Shown: piece after piece, positions 26,401 through 35,041 of the stretch | Layout of the letters: each line of letters starts with the position of its first letter | Numbering within the stretch: position 1 is the stretch's first letter | NCBI RefSeq assembly: GCF_001536285.1 | Contig: NZ_FAOZ01000028.1 | Span: 56,337-120,336 of the forward strand | From: Parafrankia irregularis | Lineage (GTDB): Bacteria > Actinomycetota > Actinomycetes > Frankiales > Frankiaceae | Direction of reading: 5' to 3' | Length of the DNA: 64,000 nt | The notes under the pieces: generated by a model | What the model saw: only the letters and a program-made list of their open reading frames with translations | The model's database searches: none | What the model was told of the DNA's origin: nothing | Translations under genes and position numbers: made by a program

Positions 26401-27338
26401 GGGCCCGGTGTTCGCGGGCGAGGCGGGGCCTGGCGACGGCCCGGCACCTGGCCTCCCCGGCGCTCCCGACCCGAAGGTCACCAGCGCGCTCGGCCAGTGC
26501 GCGCAGGAGGCAGGCCTGCCCGGTCTCGCTCTGGAAACGCGCTCAGCGGACGGGACCACCACATCGGTGGTGGTCGTGAGCGCGGCCCGCGAGTAGGCCG
26601 AACCTGATTCTCAGCCGCGTCAGGTGTGCACCGGTTCGGCCCGTTGCTGGACCACCGAGCACGCCTGACGCGGCTTCGACCTGCTCCGTGGTCACCCAGG
26701 CGAACGGCACCCCGGTCGATGATCGCCCGCGGCAGCATGGCGATCGCGTGGCGGGGCTTGGTCCCGGACTCGACCCGGCAACGGGACCCGGGGCGGGTTC
26801 CCGGTGGGTCGCCAACGGTGGGAATTTCATTCAGTGGTCCTGCTCTGGTCTTCCGGGGGCCGGGGATGCGCAGGGTGGCGGGACGGCCCGATTCCGGCAC
26901 GTCGGTGTGTGATTCGCATGGCCAATGTGTATTGCCCGGGCGCCGCTCCCTTGGCGGCGCCGCGGCGATGGCACTGCCGGCGGTACACGGGGGTGTTCGC
27001 GTGATGCACCACCAAGGGTGGTATCCCGTCTACGGACGACCTTCGCGTTGTGTTTCGAACGCATTGCCTGGAGGCGCCGCACAGGCGCCCGCCAACGGTG
27101 TCAGACCACGGTCTGGGGGGTGGCGCTGCGGTCGCCGCCGATGGCCGTCCGGGCCGCCGTCCACCCCTGCGGGTGCCGCCGGATTCCCTATACCAGGCAG
27201 GCTCCGCTGGGCATTGCCCGGGCTGGGAGCGTGGGTCGATCCGGACGGCACCCAGCCGGTTCGCTCCGACAGAAAGTAAGCAGCTATTTCCGCATCGTGA
27301 TCGGACGGTGTGGTGGGTGATTGTTGTGTGGGGGGTGA
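26401..27338. other. Non-coding, hairpin-rich, probably decayed region
   Basis: About 0.9 kb without a gene that I can support. It holds several perfect or near-perfect inverted repeats: 26554-26562/26567-26575 (9 bp, loop ATCG), 26614-26629/26659-26674 (15 of 16 bp), 26939-26946/26954-26961 (8 bp) and ACCACC/GGTGGT at 27008-27022. A direct repeat GGGTGATTGT occurs at 27315 and 27333. Open frames here have compositions unlike the neighbouring genes. Confidence 0.5.
26614..26674. repeat. 16-bp inverted repeat in the decayed region
   Basis: GCCGCGTCAGGTGTGC (26614-26629) and GCACGCCTGACGCGGC (26659-26674) are complementary at 15 of 16 positions across a 29-base spacer. No T tract follows. It may be the two ends of a very small insertion or a strong RNA hairpin. 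Confidence 0.7.
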
Positions 27339-27369
27339 TTGTCGGCCGCCTGTCGAAGTCCACTATCTT
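27339..27369 (+). promoter_or_regulatory. Possible promoter of the NlpC/P60 gene
   Basis: TTGTCG (27339-27344) and TATCTT (27364-27369) resemble -35 and -10 boxes but with a long 19-base spacer. They lie just upstream of the probable riboswitch leader. Confidence 0.3.
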
Positions 27370-27419
27370 CAGCAGCGGCACCTGCGCGCAGATCTAATCG
27401 AGAGTGCCGAGCACCGCCC

Positions 27420-27632
27420 GATGTATGTAAAGCGTCAAGCCGAAGCGCCGCGTCCCGCCCCCGGCCTGACGACCCCTCCGAGACAGGTGGGGCGGGACGA
27501 GGGATGTCGGCTGCCGGCAAGTGGGTACCCCCGTGCCCGATCTGCTGGTCGACCGTCCGGTCCCGTCGGCCGATTGCGGCCGGTGGGACGGCGCGTTGCC
27601 GAACCTGGCAGCGTGTTTCGCAGGCGCCGGAG
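27420..27632 (+). promoter_or_regulatory. Probable c-di-AMP (ydaO/yuaA-type) riboswitch
   Basis: The 200-base leader of the NlpC/P60 gene is GC-rich, structured and not coding. Its 3' part, GTTGCCGAACCTGGCAGCG then TTTCGCAGGCG (about 27593-27626), resembles the conserved GCCCGAA(C/T)CCGUCAGCUAACC - GCAGGCG core seen at the 3' side of actinobacterial c-di-AMP riboswitches. GAGGGATGTCGGCTGCCGG upstream may correspond to the GGGGUGAAUC block. These RNAs typically sit before cell-wall hydrolase genes (RpfA, NlpC/P60), which supports the call. The match is divergent and the 5' boundary is a guess. Confidence 0.45.
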
Positions 27633-27647
27633 AGAGAAGGACTCGCG

Positions 27648-28712
27648 TTGCCCCGTCGCGGAATTGCCTGGCTGCCTGAGGACTGGGACCAGTTCGTCAA
27701 GGGGCGGCAGCGCTCCTCGAACGTCCGATCCGGCACCGGCTCCCGACGAGGTGGCCAGCCGCCCCGGCGCGCCGCGACGATCGCCGCCTTCACGACCGGG
27801 ACGCTCGCCGCGTCCACCGCCGCGTTCGCCGCGACGGTGCCTTCCACGCCTGACACCTCCGCCTCCCTTGAGCCGGGCACGACCCAGACGGCGTCCGTAC
27901 TGCCGGGCCAGGGCCAGAGCAGCCCCGAGGACGAGGCGTCGGCGGCCGCCGCGGCCGCCGCCGCTCCGCTGGCGGGGGCGATCGCCGCCTCCGAGCCGAT
28001 CTTCACGAACATCGAGCTGACCACCGACGGCTCCACCGTGGCCCCGAACGCGCCGGTGGTCCTCACGGTCCGGGCCAGAGAGGCGAGCGGCACCCCGCTG
28101 GGCAACCAGCAGGTCCGCGTCGTGGTGGTCAACGGGCCGAAGTGGCAGACCACCCGGGCGCTCACGACCGACGCCAACGGCCAGGCCCAGATCACCGCGC
28201 GGCTGCTCAGCACGACCACGATCACCGCGGTGTTCGACGGCACGAGCGCGCTGCGGCCGTCGGTCGCCACGTCGGCCACGATCACCATCAAGGCGCCGAC
28301 GACGACGTCGTCGTCGCGTTCCAGCGTCAGCCAGGCGATCCCCTCGGTGATCCCGGGCAGCTCCATCGGGGAGAAAGCGGTCTACCTGGCCTCGCTGCAG
28401 AAGGGCAAGCCGTACGTGTGGGGGGCGGAGGGCCCCTACTCGTTCGACTGCTCAGGGCTGGTGCAGTACGTCTTCAAGCAGCTCGGCCGATCGTTGCCGC
28501 GTACGGCGCAGGGGCAGTACAACGCCTCGACCCACGTCCCGCAGTCCGGCAAGCAGCCGGGCGACCTGATCTTCTACGGTACCGAGAACAACATCTACCA
28601 CGTGGGTATCTACGCGGGGAACGGCTACATGTGGGCCGCGCCGCAGACCGGTGGTGTGGTGTCGCTGCGGCCGATCTACAGCTCCACCTACAAGGTCGGG
28701 CGGATCATGTGA
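27648..28712 (+). CDS. Secreted NlpC/P60 peptidoglycan endopeptidase with Ig-like domain
   Basis: The 354-residue protein has an atypical long N-terminus (RGIAWLPEDWDQF...) before a hydrophobic export segment (about 45-62, ending AAFAATV). An immunoglobulin-like domain (about 120-215) follows with PNAPVVLTVRAR and DANGQAQITARLLSTTTIT. The C-terminal NlpC/P60 domain (about 240-354) has catalytic Cys in YSFDCSGLVQYVF and His in YHVGIYAGNG; it would cleave stem-peptide bonds in the wall. The start is TTG 27648, following GAGAGAAGGA; the frame remains open upstream, through the riboswitch-like leader. Expression is probably governed by that leader. Confidence 0.9.
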   Translation: MPRRGIAWLPEDWDQFVKGRQRSSNVRSGTGSRRGGQPPRRAATIAAFTTGTLAASTAAFAATVPSTPDTSASLEPGTTQTASVLPGQGQSSPEDEASAAAAAAAAPLAGAIAASEPIFTNIELTTDGSTVAPNAPVVLTVRAREASGTPLGNQQVRVVVVNGPKWQTTRALTTDANGQAQITARLLSTTTITAVFDGTSALRPSVATSATITIKAPTTTSSSRSSVSQAIPSVIPGSSIGEKAVYLASLQKGKPYVWGAEGPYSFDCSGLVQYVFKQLGRSLPRTAQGQYNASTHVPQSGKQPGDLIFYGTENNIYHVGIYAGNGYMWAAPQTGGVVSLRPIYSSTYKVGRIM

Positions 28713-28863
28713 TGGCGGCCCGCCGCGGACGACACTCGATGACCTCAGCGACACACATCCGCTAGCGTCAGGGCACGACCCGCGTCCCGAGGTCGGCGCG
28801 CGAGGCCGTTGGCACCGTCGGTGCCGCCACGCGCATGGCCGGGTCGGGGAGGAGGGACTCGGC

Positions 28864-29484
28864 GTGACGGCGGCTACGCAGGCCTCCGACCGGATCTGGA
28901 CCATTCCGAACCTGCTGTCAGGTCTGCGGCTGCTGGGCGTCCCGCTGTTCCTGTGGCTCGCGCTCGGGCCGGAGGCGGACGGCGCGGCACTCGGGGTGCT
29001 CGCCTTCGCCGGCGTGAGCGACTACCTCGACGGCAAGCTCGCCCGGGTTCTGAACCAGACCAGCCGCCTCGGGGTGATGCTCGACCCGCTGGCCGACCGG
29101 CTCTACATCCTCGCCACGATCGTCGCCCTCACCCTGCGCGACATCGTCCCGTTGTGGTTCGCGGTACTGCTCGTCGCCCGCGACGCCGCGCTGCTGCTGC
29201 TGGTTCCGATCCTGCGCCGGCTCGGTGTCGGTACCGCCCTTCCCGTCCACTACCTGGGCAAGGCCGCGACCTTCAACCTGCTCTACGCCTTCCCGCTGCT
29301 GTTGCTGTCGGCCGGCGATTCGTGGCTGGCCACGGCGGCACGTCCGGTCGGGTGGGCGTTCGCCATCTGGGGTGTCGCCCTGTACTGGTGGTCCGGCCTC
29401 CTCTACTTCGAACAGGCCCGCCGCCTCGCCGTCGAACGCGCACGGCCGGTGGCGTCCGCGACGTCCGGGAAGATCGGGAGGTAA
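28864..29484 (+). CDS. CDP-alcohol phosphatidyltransferase (PgsA2-like)
   Basis: The 206-residue membrane enzyme has the full CDP-alcohol phosphotransferase motif SDYLDGKLAR, eight residues, then G-VML-D-PLA-D (about residues 53-78), and six hydrophobic segments. It would attach an alcohol (glycerol-phosphate, inositol-phosphate or similar) to a CDP-diacylglycerol. By position it corresponds to Rv1822 (pgsA2) at the head of the conserved DUF881 - gcvH - FHA block. GTG 28864 follows GAGGAGGGA. The next gene starts 5 bases after its stop, so the two are one unit. Confidence 0.88.
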   Translation: MTAATQASDRIWTIPNLLSGLRLLGVPLFLWLALGPEADGAALGVLAFAGVSDYLDGKLARVLNQTSRLGVMLDPLADRLYILATIVALTLRDIVPLWFAVLLVARDAALLLLVPILRRLGVGTALPVHYLGKAATFNLLYAFPLLLLSAGDSWLATAARPVGWAFAIWGVALYWWSGLLYFEQARRLAVERARPVASATSGKIGR

Positions 29485-29488
29485 GGCC

Positions 29489-32020
29489 GTGAGAGCCGTC
29501 GTCATGGCGGGCGGCGAGGGCACCCGGCTGCGGCCGCTGACCGCGAACCTGCCGAAGCCGCTGCTGCCGGTCGTCAACCGGCCGATCATGGAACATGTCC
29601 TGCGCCTGCTCAAACGGCACGGGTTCGACGAGACCGTCGTGACGGTCCAGTTCCTCGCGGCGATGATCCGGAACTACTTCGGGTCCGGTGACGAACTGGG
29701 CATGCACCTGTCCTACGCCACCGAGACAACCCCGCTGGGTACCGCCGGCAGCGTCAAGAACGCCGAGGACGCGCTGCGGGACGAGCAGTTCCTCGTCATC
29801 AGCGGTGACGCGCTGACCGACATCGACCTGACCGACCTCGTCGCCTTTCATCGGGAGCAGGGCGCGCTGGTCACCGTCGCGCTCAAGTCGGTGCCGGACC
29901 CGTTGGAGTTCGGCATCGTCATCGCGGGCGAGGACGGGCGGATCTCCCGCTTCCTGGAGAAGCCGACCTGGGGCCAGGTGTTCTCGGACACGGTGAACAC
30001 CGGCATCTACGTGATGGAGCCGGAGGTGCTCGGGTACGTCCCGGCGGGCGAGGCGGTCGACTGGTCGGGGGACGTCTTCCCGCGGCTGGTCGAGGCCGGT
30101 GCCCCGGTATTCGGCTACGTCGCCGGCGGCTACTGGGAGGACGTGGGCACCATCGCGAGCTTCCAGCGGGCCCAGGCCGACGTGCTGAACCGGCAGGTGG
30201 ACGTCGAGATCGGCGGTTTCGAGCTCTCCCCGGGCGTGTGGATCGGCGAGGACGCGGACGTGCATCCGGACGCGGTCCTCAAGGGCCCGCTGATGGTCGG
30301 TGACTACAGCAAGGTCGAGGCCGGCGCGGAACTGCGCGAGTTCACCGTGCTCGGCAGCAACGTGGTGGTGAAGCGCGGCGCCTTCCTGCACCGCGCGGTC
30401 GTCCAGGACAACGCGCTGATCGGGCCGCGGACGAACCTGCGCGGCTGTGTGATCGGCAAGAGCACCGATGTGCTGCGGGCCGCGCGTATCGAGGAGGGCG
30501 CGGTCATCGGGGACGAGTGCGTCATCCAGGAGGAGGCGTTCGTCTCCCACGACGTCAAGGTGTACCCGTTCAAGACGATCGAGGCCGGCGCGGTCGTCAA
30601 CACCAGCGTGATCTGGGAGTCGCGCGGGCAGCGCTCGCTGTTCGGGCCGCGCGGCGTCTCCGGGCTGGTCAACGCGGAGATCACGCCCGAGCTGGTGGTG
30701 CGGCTGGCCAGCGCCTACGCGACGACCCTGAAGAAGGGCTCCACCGTCACGACGGCCCGGGACGGCTCCCGGGCCGCCCGAGCGCTCAAGCGCGCGGTGA
30801 TCAGCGCGCTGACGGCGGGCGCGATCAACGTCCGTGACCTGGAGGTGGCCCCGCTGCCGGTCGCGCGGTTCGACGTGCGGACCTCCGACGCGGCCGGCGG
30901 CATCATGCTGCGCTCCAAGCCCGGCGACGCGGAACGTATCGACATCGTCTTCCTCGACGCGGACGGCCACGACCTCTCGCCGGCCGCGCAGCGCAAGCTC
31001 GACCGGGTCTTCAGCCGGCAGGAGTTCCGCCGGGCCTTCCCCGGCGAGATCGGTGACCTGCGTTTCCCCGCGCGCACGGCCGACGTCTACAGCCAGGATC
31101 TGCTGGACCGGGTCGACACCAGCGGGCTGGCCGAGGCTGATCTCAAGGTGGTCGTAGACCCGTCCGGTGGAGCGGCGTCGCTGCTGCTGCCGACGCTGCT
31201 CGGCCGGCTCGGCGTGGATGTCCTGACGGTCAACGGCCGGCTGGACGAGACGTACCCCGAGCGCGGCGCGGCGCAGGAACGCCGGGCTCTGGACCGGCTC
31301 GGCGCGCTGGTGGCGAGCTCGCGGGCCGCCTTCGGGGTCCGGTTCGACCACATCGGTGAGCGGATCACGATCGTCGACGAGCGCGGTGACCTGATCAGCG
31401 ACGAGCGGGCGCTGCTGGTCATGCTCGACCTGGTCGCGGCGGAGAACCGCGGGGCCACCGTCGCGGTGCCGGTCGCCACCACGCGGGTCGCCGACCAGGT
31501 CAGCCGGTTCCACGGGCTGACCGTGCGGCGGATGCCGATGTCGGGCGCGGGGCTGTCCAAGGTCGCCGAGGACGAGCGGGTCGTGTTCGCGGCCGACGGC
31601 AAGGGCGGGTTCGTCGTTCCCGAGTTCGCGCCGGTGATCGACGGTCTCGCCGCGTTCATCCGGCTGGTCGCGCTGGTCGCGCGGACCCGGCTCACTCTGA
31701 GCGCGATCGACGCGCGGATCCCGCCGGTGGCGATGGTCCGGTCCTCGGTGCCCACGCCGTGGGCGGAGAAGGGACTGGTCATGCGCCGCGTCGTCGAGTC
31801 GGTCGGCGGTGACTCCGGGACACAGGTGGACACGACGGATGGTGTGCGGGTCGTGAACCCGGATGGTTCGTGGGCGCTGGTGCTGCCGGATCCGTCCGAG
31901 GCTGTGACCCACCTGTGGGCCGAGGCCGCGGACCTGGGTGACGCGCAGCGGCTCCTCCGCCGTTGGAGCGCCGTGGTGGAGGCCACACCCCCGGTGGAGG
32001 CCACCACCGGCCAGCGCTGA
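29489..32020 (+). CDS. NDP-sugar pyrophosphorylase (mannose-1-phosphate guanylyltransferase type) fused to a degenerate phosphomannomutase domain
   Basis: The 843-residue protein has three parts. Residues 1-235 are a nucleotidyltransferase with MAGGEGTRLRPLT, FLEKPTWGQV and YWEDVGT, transferring NMP to a sugar-1-phosphate. Residues 245-385 are a left-handed beta-helix of hexapeptide repeats. Residues 385-830 are a phosphohexomutase-like fold, but the TASHNP phosphoserine loop reads IMLRSKPGD, so mutase activity is unlikely. The same arrangement occurs in other actinobacteria, usually annotated mannose-1-phosphate guanylyltransferase; the product would be GDP-mannose for glycans or lipoglycans. 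GTG 29489 has GGGAGG upstream. Confidence 0.85.
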   Translation: MRAVVMAGGEGTRLRPLTANLPKPLLPVVNRPIMEHVLRLLKRHGFDETVVTVQFLAAMIRNYFGSGDELGMHLSYATETTPLGTAGSVKNAEDALRDEQFLVISGDALTDIDLTDLVAFHREQGALVTVALKSVPDPLEFGIVIAGEDGRISRFLEKPTWGQVFSDTVNTGIYVMEPEVLGYVPAGEAVDWSGDVFPRLVEAGAPVFGYVAGGYWEDVGTIASFQRAQADVLNRQVDVEIGGFELSPGVWIGEDADVHPDAVLKGPLMVGDYSKVEAGAELREFTVLGSNVVVKRGAFLHRAVVQDNALIGPRTNLRGCVIGKSTDVLRAARIEEGAVIGDECVIQEEAFVSHDVKVYPFKTIEAGAVVNTSVIWESRGQRSLFGPRGVSGLVNAEITPELVVRLASAYATTLKKGSTVTTARDGSRAARALKRAVISALTAGAINVRDLEVAPLPVARFDVRTSDAAGGIMLRSKPGDAERIDIVFLDADGHDLSPAAQRKLDRVFSRQEFRRAFPGEIGDLRFPARTADVYSQDLLDRVDTSGLAEADLKVVVDPSGGAASLLLPTLLGRLGVDVLTVNGRLDETYPERGAAQERRALDRLGALVASSRAAFGVRFDHIGERITIVDERGDLISDERALLVMLDLVAAENRGATVAVPVATTRVADQVSRFHGLTVRRMPMSGAGLSKVAEDERVVFAADGKGGFVVPEFAPVIDGLAAFIRLVALVARTRLTLSAIDARIPPVAMVRSSVPTPWAEKGLVMRRVVESVGGDSGTQVDTTDGVRVVNPDGSWALVLPDPSEAVTHLWAEAADLGDAQRLLRRWSAVVEATPPVEATTGQR

Positions 32021-32115
32021 CCGGTCGGCCGGGAGCCGTGGCGGTCCGCCGGCGCGGGGCGGAGGCCGCGGAACGCGGCGGGGAGGTCACGGCTCCGGTT
32101 CGGGCATCGGCAAGA

Positions 32116-32994
32116 ATGCCGGGTGTGCAGGCACGGACCCAGACGGCGCTCGAGCGGGTGGCCGCGACGGCGCTCGATCCGGGCTACGCGCAGGCGTCGG
32201 CGGGTCGTCCACCCGCCCGCCCGGGGCGTCGGCGGGGGTCTCGTCGCGCGCGGCGCAACCGCTGGCATTCGCTCGCGATGCCGCTTGCGCTGCTGCTGAC
32301 GGGGCTGCTGACGGCACTGACCATCCGCCAGGGGATGGCGGCGCTGCCTGCGGGGGAGCGGCTGCAGGCGCGGCTGAGCGCCGAGTACGAGACGCGCTCG
32401 GCGAACCGGGACGACCTGGCCGCCGACGTGCGTGAGCTGCGTTCGGCCATCGCGGACCTGCGCGCGCGCCAGCGGTCCGCCGACGACGCCTGGGACACCG
32501 CCACCGCACGGATCGGCGCGCTGGCCGCTCCGGCGGGGCTGGCGGCGGCCCGGGGCCCGGGGGTGCGCCTGACCCTCACCGACCCGGCGGCCGGCCCGCC
32601 CGCGGACGCGGGGAACCCGCGGCCGACGGCGGAGCTGACGCCGGGCGGCCGGCTCGCCGACCACGACCTGGCCGACATGGTGAACCTGCTGTGGAGCGCG
32701 GGTGCCGAGGCGGTGGCGGTCAACGGTGTTCGGCTCACCGCCCTGAGCGCGGTACGCGCGGCGGGTGACGCGATCCTGGTGGGGCTCAGCGCGGTCGAGG
32801 CGCCCTACGTCCTCGACGCCATCGGCGACTCCGCGGCGATCGTGTCCCGGGTGTCGGCCGCGCCGGTCACCGTGCGGCTGCGTACCCGGGCCGGCGCGCC
32901 ACCGGACGCGGTGACAATCGCCCGGCTCGGCGCGGTGACCCTGCCGGCGGCCGCGGACCCCAGCCTCCGATACGCCCGAGGGAGTGGATCATGA
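32116..32994 (+). CDS. DUF881 family membrane-anchored protein (first paralogue)
   Basis: The 292-residue protein has a basic N-terminus, one transmembrane helix (about 56-74, MPLALLLTGLLTALTI), a coiled coil (about 80-130) and a DUF881 extracytoplasmic domain. It corresponds to Rv1823 by order. Function is unknown, but its invariant pairing with the small basic protein and a second DUF881 gene suggests a cell-envelope or division-related complex. ATG 32116 is chosen; GTG 32038 (longer) or GTG 32125 are possible. The stop overlaps the next start (ATGA). Confidence 0.85.
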   Translation: MPGVQARTQTALERVAATALDPGYAQASAGRPPARPGRRRGSRRARRNRWHSLAMPLALLLTGLLTALTIRQGMAALPAGERLQARLSAEYETRSANRDDLAADVRELRSAIADLRARQRSADDAWDTATARIGALAAPAGLAAARGPGVRLTLTDPAAGPPADAGNPRPTAELTPGGRLADHDLADMVNLLWSAGAEAVAVNGVRLTALSAVRAAGDAILVGLSAVEAPYVLDAIGDSAAIVSRVSAAPVTVRLRTRAGAPPDAVTIARLGAVTLPAAADPSLRYARGSGS

Positions 32995-33341
32995 CACGTG
33001 CGGCCGCGATCACCGGCCTGGTCGCGATCGTCGTCGGAGTCCTCGCCGGGCTGCTGGCCACACCGCAACCGCCCGGGTGGCTGGATCCGTATCTGCCGGT
33101 GGCTGTCCTGGCCGCGGTCGACGCCGCGGTCGGAGGGCTGCGCGCGGCGCTGGAACGTGTCTTCTCCGACCGTGTCTTCGTCGTGTCCTTCCTGTCGAAC
33201 GTCGTGCTGGCGGTCGCGCTCGTCGCTCTGGGCGACGCGCTGGGTGTGGGGGGTGCGCTCTCGACCGCGGTGCTCGTCGTGTTCGGGATCAGGATCTTCA
33301 CGAACGCCGGCACGATTCGCCGTCTGGTGCTGAAGTCGTGA
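32991..33341 (+). CDS. Small basic protein (DUF1290), polytopic membrane protein
   Basis: The 116-residue protein has about four hydrophobic helices, a conserved PYLPVAVLAAVDAAVGGLRA segment (near residue 33) and the tail RIFTNAGTIRRLVLKS. It matches the Sbp family, which lies between two DUF881 genes in actinobacteria and Firmicutes. Its role is unknown. It overlaps both neighbours by 4 bases, so the three products are probably made in fixed ratio. Confidence 0.92.
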   Translation: MTRAAAITGLVAIVVGVLAGLLATPQPPGWLDPYLPVAVLAAVDAAVGGLRAALERVFSDRVFVVSFLSNVVLAVALVALGDALGVGGALSTAVLVVFGIRIFTNAGTIRRLVLKS

Positions 33342-34111
33342 CGACAGACGGTGTGGTCGGGCCCGCCCCGCCCCCGCCCGCCCCGGCTGTCGCCTCCCCG
33401 ACTGTCGGGAACGGGACACCGGGCGGCGGTTCCCGGTTTCGGCTCGTTCGGCTTGCGTCGATCCTGATGCTCGCGCTGCTCGGGTTCGGGGTCACCGTCG
33501 TGATCCGATCGGCGGACTCGGCGGACCATCTCGCCCGGGTGCGTCCGGACGAGCTCGCGAGCCGGCTGGACAGCCTCTCGATCGGTGGGCAGCGGCTACA
33601 GGTCGAGGCGAGCGGGCTGCAGGAGACCCGAGCGGCGCTCGCGGACGACGGCCGCGCCCAGGCCGAGCTCGACCGGGCCCGTCAGGAGGCCGACACGCTG
33701 GCGGTGCTCGCGGGGACAGCCCCGGTCACCGGGCCGGGCCTCACGCTCACGGTCAGTGACCCGCGCGGCAACGTCGACGCCTGGATCCTCGTTGACGCGC
33801 TCCAGGAGCTGCGGGACGCCGGCGCCGAGGCCATCGAGCTGTCCGGGGTGCGCGTCGTGGCCTCGACCTACATCATCGACGCCCCTGGCGGGGGGATGAC
33901 GGTGGACGGCGCCACGGTCGCCGCGCCCTACGTGCTGCGCGTGATCGGGGAAGCGCACACACTTGCCCAGGCGATGCGGATCCCCGGCGGGGTGCTCGAT
34001 ACGGTAGCTACCCGGGATGGCGCGCAGGCCGAGATCACGAACTCCGACCGGATCGAGATCGGGGCCCTGCGCACCGTGCCGAGCCCCCGTTTCGCCCGTC
34101 CGGCGGACTGA
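33338..34111 (+). CDS. DUF881 family membrane-anchored protein (second paralogue)
   Basis: The 257-residue protein repeats the architecture of the first paralogue: Pro-rich N-terminus, transmembrane helix (about 41-58, ILMLALLGFGVTVVI), coiled coil (70-120) and a DUF881 domain with GPGLTLTVSDP, DALQELRDAGAEAIELSGVR and APYVLRVIGE. It corresponds to Rv1825. GTG 33338 overlaps the preceding stop (GTGA). The two paralogues may form a hetero-oligomer around the small basic protein; this is inference. Confidence 0.87.
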   Translation: MTTDGVVGPAPPPPAPAVASPTVGNGTPGGGSRFRLVRLASILMLALLGFGVTVVIRSADSADHLARVRPDELASRLDSLSIGGQRLQVEASGLQETRAALADDGRAQAELDRARQEADTLAVLAGTAPVTGPGLTLTVSDPRGNVDAWILVDALQELRDAGAEAIELSGVRVVASTYIIDAPGGGMTVDGATVAAPYVLRVIGEAHTLAQAMRIPGGVLDTVATRDGAQAEITNSDRIEIGALRTVPSPRFARPAD

Positions 34112-34118
34112 TCGGCCG

Positions 34119-34532
34119 GTGTTCGACACCACGACCCAGGAGGCGATTGCGCTGTATCCCGACGACCTGAAATACACCCGTGAGCACGAGTGGGCCCGGG
34201 CCGACGGGAACCGGGTGCGTGTCGGTATCACCGCGTACGCCCAGGAGGCGCTGGGTGACATCGTCTTCGTCTCGCTGCCCGAGGTCGGGGAGGAGGTCTC
34301 GGAGGGTGAGCCGTGCGGCGAGGTCGAGTCGACCAAGAGCGTGTCGGACATCTACGCGCCCGTCTCGGGCACGGTCACCGCACGCAACGAGGTGCTGTCC
34401 TCCGCTCCGGAGCTGGTGAACTCGGACCCGTACGGCGACGGCTGGCTGGTCGAGGTCACGGTGGCGGATCCGTCGGTGCTCGACGAGCTCCTCGACGCGG
34501 CGCAGTACCGGGACCACGTCAAGGAGCAGTGA
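34119..34532 (+). CDS. gcvH: Glycine cleavage system H protein
   Basis: The lipoyl-carrier protein shuttles the aminomethyl group of glycine between the P and T proteins. The core starts YPDDLKYTREHEWA. The lipoylated lysine is in GEVESTKSVSDIYAP, and LVNSDPYGDGWLVEV is a further hallmark. GTG 34119 gives 137 residues but has no ribosome-binding site. A perfect AGGAGG (34138-34143) lies 8 bases before an in-frame CTG at 34152, which would give 126 residues and the normal family N-terminus, so CTG may be the true start. No other gcv gene is in the window; isolated gcvH next to the FHA gene is the usual actinobacterial layout. Confidence 0.92.
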   Translation: MFDTTTQEAIALYPDDLKYTREHEWARADGNRVRVGITAYAQEALGDIVFVSLPEVGEEVSEGEPCGEVESTKSVSDIYAPVSGTVTARNEVLSSAPELVNSDPYGDGWLVEVTVADPSVLDELLDAAQYRDHVKEQ

Positions 34533-35041
34533 GTCCTTTCCGTCGCTGGTTCCGGCCTGCCGCGACAGCGCCCGACAGAAGTGAGACGGAGAAGGCTCAG
34601 CAGGCCGGCTTCCGGAAAAGTCAGGCGATCCGTACACGCATCGTGGCAGGCCGGTCATGAGTCGGCCGTGCATAGCTGCTCGGAGTGGCGCTCATCGTCG
34701 GTGCTGTGGCTATCTGTCCGATATGTCGGCGCGAGCGGATTGTCAAGCGGCCTGCGCTCGCCGCATGCGTCCGGTGACGCCACGCCGAACAATCGCCCGA
34801 CGCATCCTTTTCACGACGGTGCTCCTGATGCACTAGCCTCGGAGTGCGCCGTGACGGGATCGGGTGCGGCCACTGCCGCGTTCGACCGTCCGCGTGCGGT
34901 GATGGCTCGGGTACCTCGGGTTTCGCCGGGTACTTCGGGTCCACCCCTGTCGGGCACCACTCCAGCCGCCGCGAGGGCGGCGGACCGAGCGGCCGGCCAC
35001 CCGCGTGCGTTGCGGGCGACCGGCAGGAAGCGGACGAGACT
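34533..35041 (+). other. 508-bp gap before the FHA gene, with a possible promoter
   Basis: No gene is supported here. TTCACG (34810-34815) and TAGCCT (34834-34839) with an 18-base spacer are a plausible but weak promoter for the FHA gene, leaving a leader of about 195 bases. Nothing resembling a known riboswitch was seen. Confidence 0.35.

Noticed and set aside
25855..26562. 235-codon minus-strand frame as a full gene
   Set aside because: Only about 50 codons match a response-regulator output domain; the rest is low-complexity and partly antisense to the sortase, so it is listed as a remnant only.
29273..31912. 879-codon minus-strand frame
   Set aside because: Shadow of the nucleotidyltransferase gene, typical of very high GC DNA; composition is not protein-like.
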